From positions 444,001-508,000 of the forward strand of contig NZ_LR134378.1 of NCBI RefSeq assembly GCF_900637555.1: 64,000 nt of DNA, in the 5' to 3' direction. Position 1 is the first letter of the stretch; each line of letters starts with the position of its first letter. The notes under the pieces are model-generated. The model searched no databases. It was not told where the DNA came from and was given only the letters and a program-made list of their open reading frames with translations. This stretch comes from Lautropia mirabilis (GTDB lineage: Bacteria; Pseudomonadota; Gammaproteobacteria; Burkholderiales; Burkholderiaceae_E). A program made the position numbers and the translations under genes. Below, piece by piece: positions 1 to 8,990 of the stretch.

Positions 1-2445
1 ACCCAGGCCCGTCGCCGTGGCCGCGCCGTCACCGTCAGCCACCAGACCCCGCCACTGCGCCCGGCCGGCCTGCACCAGCGACTGACCGAGCTGCACGACC
101 TGCTGCACCAGTGGCTCTCGCAGGAAGAAGGCGCCGTCAAGGACCAGATCAGGACCGATATCCTGGCTCGCGCAAAACAGGAACGCCTGCTGGCCGACCT
201 GGAATGGACCGAAGAACGCGCCCGCACCGATTTCGCCGCGTTCCTCGACACGCTGCACGCCCACCTGCACGAGCTGGCCGAGACCATCCAGCCCGTGGGC
301 CTGCACACCTTCGGGCAGAACGCCCAGGAAGAGCACCGGCTGGCCACCGTGATGATGATGCTGGGCAAGCCTTTCCTGGAAGCGGCCGCCCGCCACATGG
401 GCGAACCGCAGACCGAACTGGACGAGACCCTGGCCGTCGACTACCAGCAGATGATCGACACCTCACCCTACCGGCTGCTCAAGCGCTACCTGCAGCCTGA
501 CGCCGATCTGCGCGAGCTGCCCGAGCCCCTGCAGGCGCATCTCGCCCAAGCGCGCCAGTGGTGGCAGGCGCTGGATGCCGGCGGCGAGACCCTGGGGCTC
601 ATCGCTGCCCTGCAGGGACGCTACCGCCCCACCGCCTACGGGGGGGATCCGGTGCGCAACCCCGACGCCCTGCCCACCGGTCGCAACCTCTATGGCTTTG
701 ACCCTTCCCGCGTGCCCACCCGCCACGCCTGGGAAGCCGGCAAGCAGGCCGCCGAGAAACTCATCGCCGCCCACCGCCAGCAGCATGGCAGGACACCGGC
801 CAAGCTGGCCGTGTCGCTGTGGTCGGTGGAGACCATGCGCCACCAGGGCCTGCTGGAGGCCCAGGCCCTGTGGCTGATGGGCGTGGAACCCATCTGGGAT
901 GAAGGCGGTCGCGTCATCGACGTGAAGCTCGTGCCGCGCGAACAGCTGGGCCGCCCGCGCGTGGACGTGGTGCTCTCGGCCACCGGCCTGTACCGCGACC
1001 ACTTCCCCAACGCCATCCAGCAACTGGCCCGTGCAGCCCAGCTGGCTGCCGAAGCCGATCGTGAGCCCGACAACGCGGTCGCCACCCATACCGCCCGCAT
1101 CCGGGCCCTGCTGAAAGAGCGTGGTCTGGACGAGGACAGCGCCCGTGACGCGGCCCAGACCCGCATCTTCTCGTCCGAGCAGGGCCTCTATGGATCGGGC
1201 CTGGACGATGCAGCCCTGGCCACCGACACCTGGGAGGGCAAGGAGGAAGGCGACCACAAGCTGGCCCGCCTCTACCTGTCACGCATGCAGTACGCCTACG
1301 GCCCTGATCCCCGCCGCTGGGGCAAGCGTCTGGCCGACATCATGTCCCAGCCGACCGGTGGCAGCGCCCAGGCCGCATCAGGCGGCAGCACGGCAGCAGC
1401 CCCCGGCGCCAGCCCCGACGGTACAGCTGCCAGCACAACAGCCAACGCCCCGGGGGCCCCCGCCGAAGCGCTGAACCTCTACGCCGAGCAGCTGCGCGGC
1501 ACCGAGGGCGCCGTTCTGTCACGCTCGTCCAACCTGTACGGCATGCTCACCACCGACGATCCATTCCAATACCTGGGTGGCATCGGCCTGGCCGTGCGCC
1601 ACCTGGACGGCAAGGCACCCGAGCTCTACATCAGCAACCTGCGCACCCCGGGCAGCGGCCGTGTGGAGCGCGCCAGCCAGTTCCTGTCGCGGGAGCTGGC
1701 CACCCGCCAGTTCCACCCCGGCTACATCCAGGGCCTGATGGCCGAAGGCTATGCCGGCACCCTGGAAGTGCTGGACGCCACCAACAACCTGTGGGGCTGG
1801 ACCGCCGTTGCCCGCGAGATCGTGCGCGACGACCAGTGGCAGGAAATGGTGGACGTGTATGTGCGCGACAAGCACCAGCTGGGCCTGAAGGACTGGTTCG
1901 AGCAGCACAACCCGCACGCACTGGCCCAGACCATCGAGCGCATGCTGGAAGCTGCCCGCCAGGGCTACTGGCAGACCGATGCGCAGACACTCACCGAACT
2001 GAAGGAACGCTGGCAGGATCTGGCCCAGCGCTTCGGGGTCCGTTCCGAGAATGCGCGCTTCATGGCCTATGTGCAGAACGGTACCGGCACCGCGCCGAAA
2101 GCAGCCCCCCAGGCTCCAGCCGATGCACCATCAGCCGCCAGCAACGCGCCCGGCTTTGGCCTGCAGGCCCCCAGCCAGCCCGCTGCCGCCACCGCGCCTG
2201 CCACGCCCCCAAGCAGCCAGACAAGCGCGCCACCCGCCGAGCCGCCCCAGCAACCGCCTCCGCAACCGGCCAGACCGGTCGAAACGGTGCGCGGTCAACG
2301 CCTGGAACCCGTCAAGCAGACCGACACCCAGCCACCGACGCCCACCGACGACTCGTCCTGGCTGCACTGGCTGGGCGCACTGGGCATCATGCTTCTGATC
2401 CTGTCGGGTGCGCGGCATCAGAAGCGTCGCGCCTGGGACGCCTGA
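1..2445 (+). CDS. CobN-like chelatase subunit, membrane-anchored (HmuS-type), 5' partial
   Basis: The frame is open from base 1, so the N-terminal part lies outside the window; about 814 residues are visible. CobN-family landmarks are present: GLHTFGQ near 285-315, PTGRNLYGFDP near 673-705, the MGVEPIWD segment near 880-900, and GRPRVDVVLSATGLYRDHFPN near 950-1010. In cobalt chelatases CobN is the metal- and tetrapyrrole-binding subunit. Here the C-terminus differs: a long Pro/Ala/Gln-rich linker (about 2090-2350) leads to one hydrophobic helix (about 2362-2412) and a short basic tail, so the protein is probably membrane-tethered. The next two genes encode an ExbB/TolQ-like protein and a DUF2149 protein, and no cobS, cobT or cob pathway gene is visible. 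That context fits the HmuS branch used in haem metabolism better than cobalamin synthesis. Family is certain; substrate is inferred. Confidence 0.85.
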   Translation, partial: TQARRRGRAVTVSHQTPPLRPAGLHQRLTELHDLLHQWLSQEEGAVKDQIRTDILARAKQERLLADLEWTEERARTDFAAFLDTLHAHLHELAETIQPVGLHTFGQNAQEEHRLATVMMMLGKPFLEAAARHMGEPQTELDETLAVDYQQMIDTSPYRLLKRYLQPDADLRELPEPLQAHLAQARQWWQALDAGGETLGLIAALQGRYRPTAYGGDPVRNPDALPTGRNLYGFDPSRVPTRHAWEAGKQAAEKLIAAHRQQHGRTPAKLAVSLWSVETMRHQGLLEAQALWLMGVEPIWDEGGRVIDVKLVPREQLGRPRVDVVLSATGLYRDHFPNAIQQLARAAQLAAEADREPDNAVATHTARIRALLKERGLDEDSARDAAQTRIFSSEQGLYGSGLDDAALATDTWEGKEEGDHKLARLYLSRMQYAYGPDPRRWGKRLADIMSQPTGGSAQAASGGSTAAAPGASPDGTAASTTANAPGAPAEALNLYAEQLRGTEGAVLSRSSNLYGMLTTDDPFQYLGGIGLAVRHLDGKAPELYISNLRTPGSGRVERASQFLSRELATRQFHPGYIQGLMAEGYAGTLEVLDATNNLWGWTAVAREIVRDDQWQEMVDVYVRDKHQLGLKDWFEQHNPHALAQTIERMLEAARQGYWQTDAQTLTELKERWQDLAQRFGVRSENARFMAYVQNGTGTAPKAAPQAPADAPSAASNAPGFGLQAPSQPAAATAPATPPSSQTSAPPAEPPQQPPPQPARPVETVRGQRLEPVKQTDTQPPTPTDDSSWLHWLGALGIMLLILSGARHQKRRAWDA

Positions 2446-2490
2446 TGAACACGACTCCCTGCACCCGTCACTCATTTCACCGAAAAGACC

Positions 2491-2994
2491 ATGTCCTCTC
2501 TTGAACAGCTTCTTTACGGCATCAGCCAATTGTTCCTTGGCCCAGTGCTGCTGGCCGTCCTCCTCCTGTTCGGCTACGCCTTTCATGCACTGGGCGCCTT
2601 CCTGATGCAGGCGCACCAGCGCAGCCGCGCCAGGCGACTGGGCAGTCTGGAAGGCCACGAGCTGCTGCTGGCTCACGCGCGCGACACCAGCCTGACCGAC
2701 GACGAGCTGGAAGCACTGGCCCTGAAGCGCATGGAACGCGCGCGCATCGTCTCGCGCGTGGCACCGATGCTGGGCCTGGTGGCCACCATGATCCCCATGG
2801 GACCGGCGCTTCAATCTTTGGCAGATGGTCAGTTTGCCGACATGTCGCGCAGTCTCACCGTCGCGTTCTCGGCCGTCATCCTTGCGCTGATTGCTGCCGC
2901 CATCACCTACGCGACCGTCCATGTCCGCCGGCGCTGGTATGCCCAGGACCTGCTGGCCGTGCAACGCAAGCGCACCGGAGATTCACAGAAATGA
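2491..2994 (+). CDS. MotA/TolQ/ExbB-family proton channel protein (HmuU-like)
   Basis: This 167-residue inner-membrane protein has an N-terminal hydrophobic segment (about 10-38), a charged cytoplasmic stretch with LTDDELEALALKRMERARIVSR, and two closely spaced hydrophobic segments (about 88-105 and 122-145) with the PMLGLVATMIPMGPAL motif typical of MotA/TolQ/ExbB proteins. These proteins convert proton flow into work on a partner, such as TonB or a chelatase/porphyrin handling system. It starts 45 bases after the CobN-like gene. Its stop overlaps the next start as ATGA, so the two are probably translationally coupled. It is shorter than a standard ExbB. The family call is solid; the partner protein is inferred from the operon. 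Confidence 0.88.
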   Translation: MSSLEQLLYGISQLFLGPVLLAVLLLFGYAFHALGAFLMQAHQRSRARRLGSLEGHELLLAHARDTSLTDDELEALALKRMERARIVSRVAPMLGLVATMIPMGPALQSLADGQFADMSRSLTVAFSAVILALIAAAITYATVHVRRRWYAQDLLAVQRKRTGDSQK

Positions 2995-3314
2995 AATCCG
3001 GAAAATCACGTCTGCTCGAAGACCTGGAAGATGACGACCCGATCCTGTCAGTTGTCAATTTGATCGACGTCTTTTTGGTCATCATTGCGGCTCTGCTGCT
3101 GGCCGTGGCCAACAGTCCGGTCAACCCCTTCTCGTCCGACACGCTCACCGTCATTCGCAATGCGGGCCAGCCAAACATGGAAATCCTGGTGAAAAACCCT
3201 GAAAAACTGGAACGCTATCAGTCACAGGGCAAGATCGGTGAAGGCCACGGAACCAAAGCTGGCGTTGCCTACCGCATGAAGGACGGCAGCATGGTCTACG
3301 TTCCGGAAGACTGA
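2991..3314 (+). CDS. DUF2149 family membrane protein (HmuV-like)
   Basis: This 107-residue protein has an acidic N-terminus (LLEDLEDDDPILSVVNLID), one transmembrane helix (about 22-42) and a small soluble domain ending in GVAYRMKDGSMVYVPED. That layout matches DUF2149, whose members commonly sit beside CobN-like and ExbB-like genes; it resembles an ExbD/TolR subunit in topology (one helix plus periplasmic domain). It overlaps the preceding channel gene by four bases. It probably completes a two-protein energy-transducing complex serving the CobN-like enzyme. No terminator with a U-run was found after it. Confidence 0.85.
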   Translation: MKSGKSRLLEDLEDDDPILSVVNLIDVFLVIIAALLLAVANSPVNPFSSDTLTVIRNAGQPNMEILVKNPEKLERYQSQGKIGEGHGTKAGVAYRMKDGSMVYVPED

Positions 3315-3351
3315 ACATCAGGGCCATTCAATTCCGCATTTCGAGAGCTGC

Positions 3352-3357
3352 TATAAT
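3352..3357 (+). promoter_or_regulatory. candidate -10 box (TATAAT)
   Basis: A perfect sigma-70 -10 hexamer lies about 315 bases upstream of the BCCT start. The best -35 candidate (TTCAAT, 3327-3332) has a 19-base spacer and is weak, so this is only a candidate promoter. Confidence 0.35.
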
Positions 3358-3436
3358 CGTGGGCTGCCCGGCGAAGCAACAGGCAACACGGTTTCGCCAA
3401 TTTCCATCAAATAGCCTAGGGCACTCTCACGGAAGC

Positions 3437-3463
3437 CTGACGCAGCCACGCATCGTGCGTCAG
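3437..3463. repeat. inverted repeat CTGACGCA-N11-TGCGTCAG
   Basis: Perfect 8-bp arms are separated by 11 bases, about 80 bases downstream of the TATAAT and 210 bases before the BCCT start. It could be an operator or a leader hairpin; the sequence does not decide between them. Confidence 0.4.
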
Positions 3464-3672
3464 TCATGCCGGGATAGATCCGAACAGCCTCCTGCAATGA
3501 ATGCATCCTTCGGATGAATTCATCGCGGCGCAACTTTTTCAGGACTTCCCGGCTTCCCCGCAGCATCCGGCGACTTCGCTTTCCCCTGTCGCCCGCCGCG
3601 CATTCACGCGCAGCACATTCGCGCCCACGCCCCGCTGGTGCGCCTGCCCTGGCCCTGCCTTTCAGGAGGAGG

Positions 3673-5706
3673 ATGAATTTGTCTTTGCCTGCATTCATCG
3701 AAAAACGTTCGTCATTCAATCCTTTCGTCATTTCGGTGACGCTGCTGTTCGTCGTGGCGCTGGTCGCCATGATCCTCATCGCCCCCGAGAAAACCCAGGT
3801 CCTGCTGGATGCCACCAAGGCCGGCATCTTCAACCACTTCAGCTGGTTCTATGTCCTGGCGTTTTCCATCTTCATCTGCTTTCTGGTGATCCTCTCCGTC
3901 AGTAGCCTGGGCAGCATCAAGCTGGGCAATGACGAGGAAGAGCCCGAATTCGGCGTGCTGTCCTGGCTGGCCATGCTCTTTGCGGCCGGCATGGGCGTGG
4001 GCCTGATGTTCTTCGGCGTGGCCGAACCGCTGTCCCACTATCTGTCCGACATCACGGTCGGGGCCCCCGAGCAGCGCGAGCAGCAGGCGCTGCTGCATTC
4101 GATGTTCCACTGGGGCATCCACGCCTGGGGCGTGTACGGCATGATCGCCCTGGCACTGGCCTATTTCGGCTTCCGCTACAAGCTGCCGCTGGCACTGCGT
4201 TCCTGCTTCTATCCGCTCTTCAAGGAGCGCATCAACGGCCGCCTGGGCGATGCCATCGACATCATGGCCCTGCTGGCCACGCTGTTCGGCATCATCACCA
4301 CGCTGGGCTTTGGCGCCACCCAGATGGGCGCCGGTCTGGAACAGCTGGGCTGGATCAGCGAGAACACCTTCACCCTGCGCATCGTCGTCATCGCCGTGGT
4401 CATGGCGCTGGCCGTCACCTCGGCCATCTCGGGCGTCGGCAAGGGCGTGAAGCTGCTCAGCGAGATCAACCTGTGTCTGGCCATCGCACTGCTGGTGTTC
4501 GTGCTGGCCACGGGCCCCACGCTGCACCTGCTGGCCGCCTTCAGTGACAACATCGGCACCTATGCCAGCAACATCCTGCAGCTCAGCTTCAAGACCTACA
4601 CCTACGAGCATGAGCACACCGAGTGGTTCACCGGCTGGACCATCCTGTACTGGGCCTGGTGGTGCTCGTGGGCGCCGTTCGTGGGCCTGTTCATCGCCCG
4701 CATCTCGCGCGGCCGCACCATCCGTGAATTCATCTTCGGTGTGCTGGTCATCCCGTCGCTGTTTGGCGTGCTGTGGTTCACCGTGTTCGGCAACACCGCC
4801 ATCTGGATGGACGCGCACGGCGCTGCCGGCGTGCTGGGCAGCATGACGGGCACGCCCGAGAAGCTGCTCTTCAAGTTCCTGGAGTTCCTGCCCATGCCGG
4901 CGATCACGGGCATCGTCAGCCTGGCGGTGATCGCGCTCTTCTTCGTCACCTCGGCCGACTCGGGCATCTATGTGCTCAACAACATCGCCTCGCGCGACAA
5001 GAGCCTGAGCTCGCCTCGCTGGCAGGCCATCATGTGGGGCGTGCTGATGTCGGTCGTGGCCGTGGTGCTGATGCGCGAAGGCGGCCTGGGCAACCTGCAG
5101 ACCATGACGCTGATCGTGGCCCTGCCCTTTGCCATGCTGATGCTGCTGATGTGCTTCAGCCTGTGGAAAGGCCTGAACGCCGACCGCCAGTACTTCTCCG
5201 CCAAGGTGCATCCGTCCAGCGTCTTCTGGTCCGGCAAGAACTGGCACGCGCGTCTGGAACAGATGATGAACCAGACCCAGGAAGAGGACATCCTGCGCTT
5301 CCTGAAGCACACGGCCCTGCCCGCCATGCGCGAGCTGCGTCAGGAACTCACCAGCAAGTACGGTCTGACCGTGCAGGTCAACAACCTATTCGACCAGCCC
5401 GAACCGGCCGTGGAACTGGTCATCCAGAAGGAGTCCCTGCGTGACTTCATGTACGGCATCAAGTCGGTCAAGCGTGAAGTGTCCGAGCAGCTGATCAACG
5501 ACGAGCATCTGCCGCACATCCAGCACAGCGTCACCTATGAGCCGTACACCTACTTCTTCGACGGGCGTACCGGCTATGACGTGCAGTACATGGACCACAA
5601 CGAGCTGATTGCCGACATGCTGAAGCAGTATGAGCGCTACCTCAGCCTGCTGGGCGGCGTCGGTCAGGAGCTGATGTCCCACGAGCAGACGGACCTGGCC
5701 GAATGA
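3673..5706 (+). CDS. BCCT family transporter, BetT-like (choline/glycine betaine uptake)
   Basis: The start at 3673 follows an AGGAGGAGG tract; the 677-residue product has the same length as E. coli BetT. Twelve hydrophobic segments occupy about residues 13-500. The BCCT signature WAWWCSWAPFVGLFIARISRGRT lies near 320-345, and a glycine-rich GMGVGLMFFGVAEPLSHY stretch near 110. The last roughly 150 residues form a cytoplasmic C-terminal domain, a BetT trait linked to osmotic activation. BCCT proteins take up quaternary amines with Na+ or H+. Choline is the likeliest substrate by length and domain layout, but betaine or carnitine cannot be excluded. No betA, betB or betI genes are nearby. Confidence 0.9.
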   Translation: MNLSLPAFIEKRSSFNPFVISVTLLFVVALVAMILIAPEKTQVLLDATKAGIFNHFSWFYVLAFSIFICFLVILSVSSLGSIKLGNDEEEPEFGVLSWLAMLFAAGMGVGLMFFGVAEPLSHYLSDITVGAPEQREQQALLHSMFHWGIHAWGVYGMIALALAYFGFRYKLPLALRSCFYPLFKERINGRLGDAIDIMALLATLFGIITTLGFGATQMGAGLEQLGWISENTFTLRIVVIAVVMALAVTSAISGVGKGVKLLSEINLCLAIALLVFVLATGPTLHLLAAFSDNIGTYASNILQLSFKTYTYEHEHTEWFTGWTILYWAWWCSWAPFVGLFIARISRGRTIREFIFGVLVIPSLFGVLWFTVFGNTAIWMDAHGAAGVLGSMTGTPEKLLFKFLEFLPMPAITGIVSLAVIALFFVTSADSGIYVLNNIASRDKSLSSPRWQAIMWGVLMSVVAVVLMREGGLGNLQTMTLIVALPFAMLMLLMCFSLWKGLNADRQYFSAKVHPSSVFWSGKNWHARLEQMMNQTQEEDILRFLKHTALPAMRELRQELTSKYGLTVQVNNLFDQPEPAVELVIQKESLRDFMYGIKSVKREVSEQLINDEHLPHIQHSVTYEPYTYFFDGRTGYDVQYMDHNELIADMLKQYERYLSLLGGVGQELMSHEQTDLAE

Positions 5707-5723
5707 GGCCCGTCTGACGAATC

Positions 5724-5787
5724 GGCCGAGGAGCCCTTCCTCGGCCTGCGGTACCTGGGGGCGCCTTTGTGGCGCCCCTTTCTATTT
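5724..5787 (+). terminator. tandem hairpins ending in a T-rich tract
   Basis: Two perfect stems follow the BCCT stop: GGCCGAGGA/TCCTCGGCC (5724-5746, 5-base loop) and GGGGCGCC/GGCGCCCC (5758-5778, TTTGT loop) followed by TTTCTATTT. The second looks like an intrinsic terminator. It also faces the 3' end of the convergent RND gene. Confidence 0.75.
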
Positions 5788-5933
5788 CTGGAAAGCCGCT
5801 GCGTGGCCTGATGCCCGGTACCGCTCGGATACGCTGCGTCGTTCCATGCAGATGCACAGCACCGCTCGGATGCCAGCGCGGCTCAGATGCGCAGTGCCGG
5901 GCTGCAGCACGATGCGCTGCGCCCGGACACGCA

Positions 5934-8900
5934 TCAGGCCTGCTTGCGATGCCACAGCCGTGCCACCCACTGACCGAAATCGTCGATGTAGGTGAAGACG
6001 GCCGGCACCACCAGCAGGCTCAGCGCCGTGGAGGTGATGAGGCCGCCCAGCACGGCCATGCCCATGGGGGCCGTGAATGTTGTGTCGGTGGAAGGCGATC
6101 CGATGATGACCGGCAGCATGCCGGCCCCCATGGCCACGGTGGTCATGATGATGGGTCGTGCCCGCTTGTGGCAGGCATCCATCAGTGCATGCCAGCGATC
6201 CATGCCATGCTCGCGCCGCGCCATGATGGCGTATTCCACCAGCAGGATCGAGTTCTTGGTGACGATGCCCATCAGCATGATCAGCCCGATCAACGCCGGC
6301 ATGGACATGTCGTAGCGCCCCAGCAGCAGGGCAATGAAGGAGCCCCCCAACGCCAGTGGCAGTGCCGACAGGATGGTGACCGGATGCAGGAAGCTCTTGA
6401 AGAGCAGCACCAGCACCATCCAGATGCACAGCACGCCAGCCAGCATGGCCATGGCAAAGTCGCTGAACATGTCGGTCATCAGTTCGGCATCCCCTGACTG
6501 CTCGATCTTCACGCCCTCCGGCAGCTGCTTGATGGAAGGCAGGTTCATCACCTGCTGCTCGATGCTGCCCAGGTCCTGGTCACCCAGCTCGATGGTGAAG
6601 GTGATGTTCCGGTCACGGTCACGACGGGAAATGATGGCCGGCCCCCCACCCAGCTCCAGCGTGGCCACCTGGCCCAGCATGACCGGATCACTGGCCCCTG
6701 CAATCACGATGCGCCGCAGGGCATCCAGGCTTTCGCGTGCCGGCCTGGCCAGCCGCACCACGATGGGTACCTGTCGTGCCTCCAGGTTCAGCTTGGGCAG
6801 CATTTGCTCATAATCGCCCTGGGTGGCCAGACGCAGCGCATCGCTGATGGCCTGCGGCGTGATGCCCAGCGCCGCGGCCTTGGCCGCATCGGGCCGCACG
6901 ATCACTTCGGTGCGCACCAGGTTGGCCGATGACGTGATGTTGCCCACCCCCCTGATGCGGCGCAGGTCGCGCTCGATGTCCCGGGCTGCCGAGGTCAGGC
7001 GTGCGCCATCACTGCCCGAGACGACAAATTCATATTTCGCGCCCGAACTTCCTTCCATGCCCACGCTCACCCGCATGCCCGGCATGTCCTCCAGAGCCTT
7101 TCGCATCGATTGCTCGATTTCCGTCTTCTTCGGGCGTTCCGCACGCGGCGCCAGCGTGACCGTCAATGCGGCATAGTTGGTGGAGGTCAGGCCCGAGAAC
7201 TGATTGCCCGAGCCCGCGCCGATGGCGGTATATATCCGTGCGATGTGCGGCAGCTTCGCCAGCTGCTGTCGCGCCGTCTCGGCGGCCTGCTCGGTCTGCT
7301 GCAACGTGGCACCCGGCCCCAGCGTCAGCGTCACCTGCGTCTGCTCATAATCATCTGGCGGCATGAACGCCGATGGCAGATGCGAGGCCAGGACCAGCGA
7401 CCCCACGAAGAACAGCACTGCATAGACGGCGGTCTGCCGCCGGTGCGCCAGCACCCAGCGAACCAGACGCAGATAGGTGCGCAGCCAGCGCGGATCCTGC
7501 CCTTCTTCCCGCCCCTGGCGTGGGGCCAGCATGTAGGCGGCCATCATGGGCGTGAGCATCCGCGCCACCACCAGCGACGCAAACACCGCAATGGCGGCCG
7601 TCCAGCCGAACTGCTTGAAGAAGCGCCCCACAAGACCCGTCATGAAGGCCGTGGGCAGGAACACGGCAATCAGCGTGAAGGTGGTGGCGATCACCGCCAG
7701 ACCGATCTCGTCGGCAGCCTCCATGGCAGCCTGGTAGGGCGTCTTGCCCATTTCCAGATGTCGTTCGATGTTCTCGATCTCCACGATCGCATCATCGACC
7801 AGCACGCCGATCACCAGCGTCAGCGCCAGCAGGGAAACACCGTTGAGCGTGAAATCGAGCAGATGCATGCCCATGAAGGCTGGCAACACCGACATGGGCA
7901 GCGCCACGGCTGCCAGGAAGGTGGCACGCCAGTTTCGCAGGAAGAACCAGACCACGACGACGGCCAGCAGGGCCCCCTCATAGAGGGTGTGCATCGTGTT
8001 GTTGAAGCTCTCCTGCGCCGGCGTGGCCAGATCCATCGTTTCGGTCAGCTTCAGATACGGACGGTCCTGTTGCAGCTTCTGCGCCATCTCGCGCACGCGC
8101 CGCCCCACGTCCACTTCGCTTTCGCCACGACTGCGGCTGATCTCGAAGCCCACGATCTCCTTGCCATCCAGCCAGGCCGAGGTGGTCGGCTCCTCGATGG
8201 TGTCGGAGACGGTACCGAGATCGCCCAGCATGAGCCGTCGGCCATCGCCGCTGGTGATCTGCACCTTCTTCAGCTGCTCGGCCGACTTCACACGCGCCAG
8301 TACCCGCGTGGGCTGCTTGCCCCCGGCGATGTCGGCATGGCCACCCGCACTCTCGATCTGGTTGTTGCGCAGCTGCTCGGAAATGGCTCCCACCGTCAGC
8401 CCCAGCGCCCGCAGCCGGGTCGGATCCAGATCGACATGCACCTGGCGTGTCACGCCGCCCACGCGTGTCACCTTGCCCACGCCCTTCAGACCCAGCAACA
8501 TGCGGTTGAGGTCATTGTCCACAAACCAGGACAGTTCCTGGATGTCCATCCGGTCGGACTGGATGGCATAGGCCAGCACCGGCTGGCTGGCCAGCTCCAC
8601 CTTGTCCACCACCGGTTCAGGCAGCGCGCTGGGCAGGTCGGCACGCACGCCCTGCACCTTGGAGCGCACCTGGTCCAGCGCCTCCTGAATGGGCTTGTCC
8701 ACCTCGAACTGCACCATCAGGGAGACGGTCCCGTCACCCAGCGTGGAAGACATGTGACGTATGCCCTGCAGGTCCACCAGCGCGTTCTCGATCTTTCGCG
8801 CCACGTCGTTTTCCAGCTGGTCGGGCGTGGCCCCGTCCAGCGACGCCGAGACGGTCACCACCGGGTAATCCATGTCCGGCATGTTCTGGATCCGCATCTT

Positions 8901-8990
8901 CCCGAAGCTCACCAGACCCGCAATCGTCAGCGCCAGGAACAGCAGGATCACCGCAATCGGGTTGCGGATCGACCAGGACGAGAAATTCAT
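5934..8990 (-). CDS. RND efflux transporter permease (AcrB/HAE1-like)
   Basis: This 1018-residue inner-membrane pump starts MNFSSWSIRNPIAVILL; the first helix is followed by a large periplasmic domain, and the pattern repeats in the second half. The conserved proton-relay motif VLVDDAIVEIENIERHLE (TM4 aspartates) is present. The start at 8990 was chosen because its ATG overlaps the stop of the adaptor gene (ATGA) and is preceded by GGGAGG. It works with the upstream adaptor and an outer-membrane channel not found in this window. Sequence features fit the HAE1 drug/hydrophobe class rather than heavy-metal RND pumps. Substrate is unknown. Confidence 0.92.
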   Translation of the reverse strand: MNFSSWSIRNPIAVILLFLALTIAGLVSFGKMRIQNMPDMDYPVVTVSASLDGATPDQLENDVARKIENALVDLQGIRHMSSTLGDGTVSLMVQFEVDKPIQEALDQVRSKVQGVRADLPSALPEPVVDKVELASQPVLAYAIQSDRMDIQELSWFVDNDLNRMLLGLKGVGKVTRVGGVTRQVHVDLDPTRLRALGLTVGAISEQLRNNQIESAGGHADIAGGKQPTRVLARVKSAEQLKKVQITSGDGRRLMLGDLGTVSDTIEEPTTSAWLDGKEIVGFEISRSRGESEVDVGRRVREMAQKLQQDRPYLKLTETMDLATPAQESFNNTMHTLYEGALLAVVVVWFFLRNWRATFLAAVALPMSVLPAFMGMHLLDFTLNGVSLLALTLVIGVLVDDAIVEIENIERHLEMGKTPYQAAMEAADEIGLAVIATTFTLIAVFLPTAFMTGLVGRFFKQFGWTAAIAVFASLVVARMLTPMMAAYMLAPRQGREEGQDPRWLRTYLRLVRWVLAHRRQTAVYAVLFFVGSLVLASHLPSAFMPPDDYEQTQVTLTLGPGATLQQTEQAAETARQQLAKLPHIARIYTAIGAGSGNQFSGLTSTNYAALTVTLAPRAERPKKTEIEQSMRKALEDMPGMRVSVGMEGSSGAKYEFVVSGSDGARLTSAARDIERDLRRIRGVGNITSSANLVRTEVIVRPDAAKAAALGITPQAISDALRLATQGDYEQMLPKLNLEARQVPIVVRLARPARESLDALRRIVIAGASDPVMLGQVATLELGGGPAIISRRDRDRNITFTIELGDQDLGSIEQQVMNLPSIKQLPEGVKIEQSGDAELMTDMFSDFAMAMLAGVLCIWMVLVLLFKSFLHPVTILSALPLALGGSFIALLLGRYDMSMPALIGLIMLMGIVTKNSILLVEYAIMARREHGMDRWHALMDACHKRARPIIMTTVAMGAGMLPVIIGSPSTDTTFTAPMGMAVLGGLITSTALSLLVVPAVFTYIDDFGQWVARLWHRKQA

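Larger units (their letters stand above)
3315..3672. other. 358-bp intergenic region upstream of the BCCT gene
   Basis: The gap between the DUF2149 gene and the BCCT transporter holds a perfect TATAAT at 3352-3357 with only a weak TTCAAT upstream (3327-3332), an 8-bp inverted repeat at 3437-3463, and a small CATCC/GGATG hairpin near 3504-3518. No convincing gene is present. An in-frame ATG exists at 3514, but the stretch from there to 3672 encodes an arginine/proline-rich sequence unlike BCCT N-termini. Confidence 0.5.

Noticed and set aside
1-2445. A cobalamin biosynthesis locus
   Set aside because: The CobN-like gene lacks cob neighbours in view and is coupled to ExbB-like and DUF2149 genes, which fits the HmuS-type context better.
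3514-3672. An upstream start for the BCCT transporter adding 53 residues
   Set aside because: The extra stretch is Arg/Pro/Ala-rich and unlike BCCT N-termini; the AGGAGGAGG before 3673 and the BetT-like length support the later start.
5815-5885. Repeated ACCGCTCGGAT units after the BCCT gene
   Set aside because: Only two 11-base copies are present; too few to call a repeat family.
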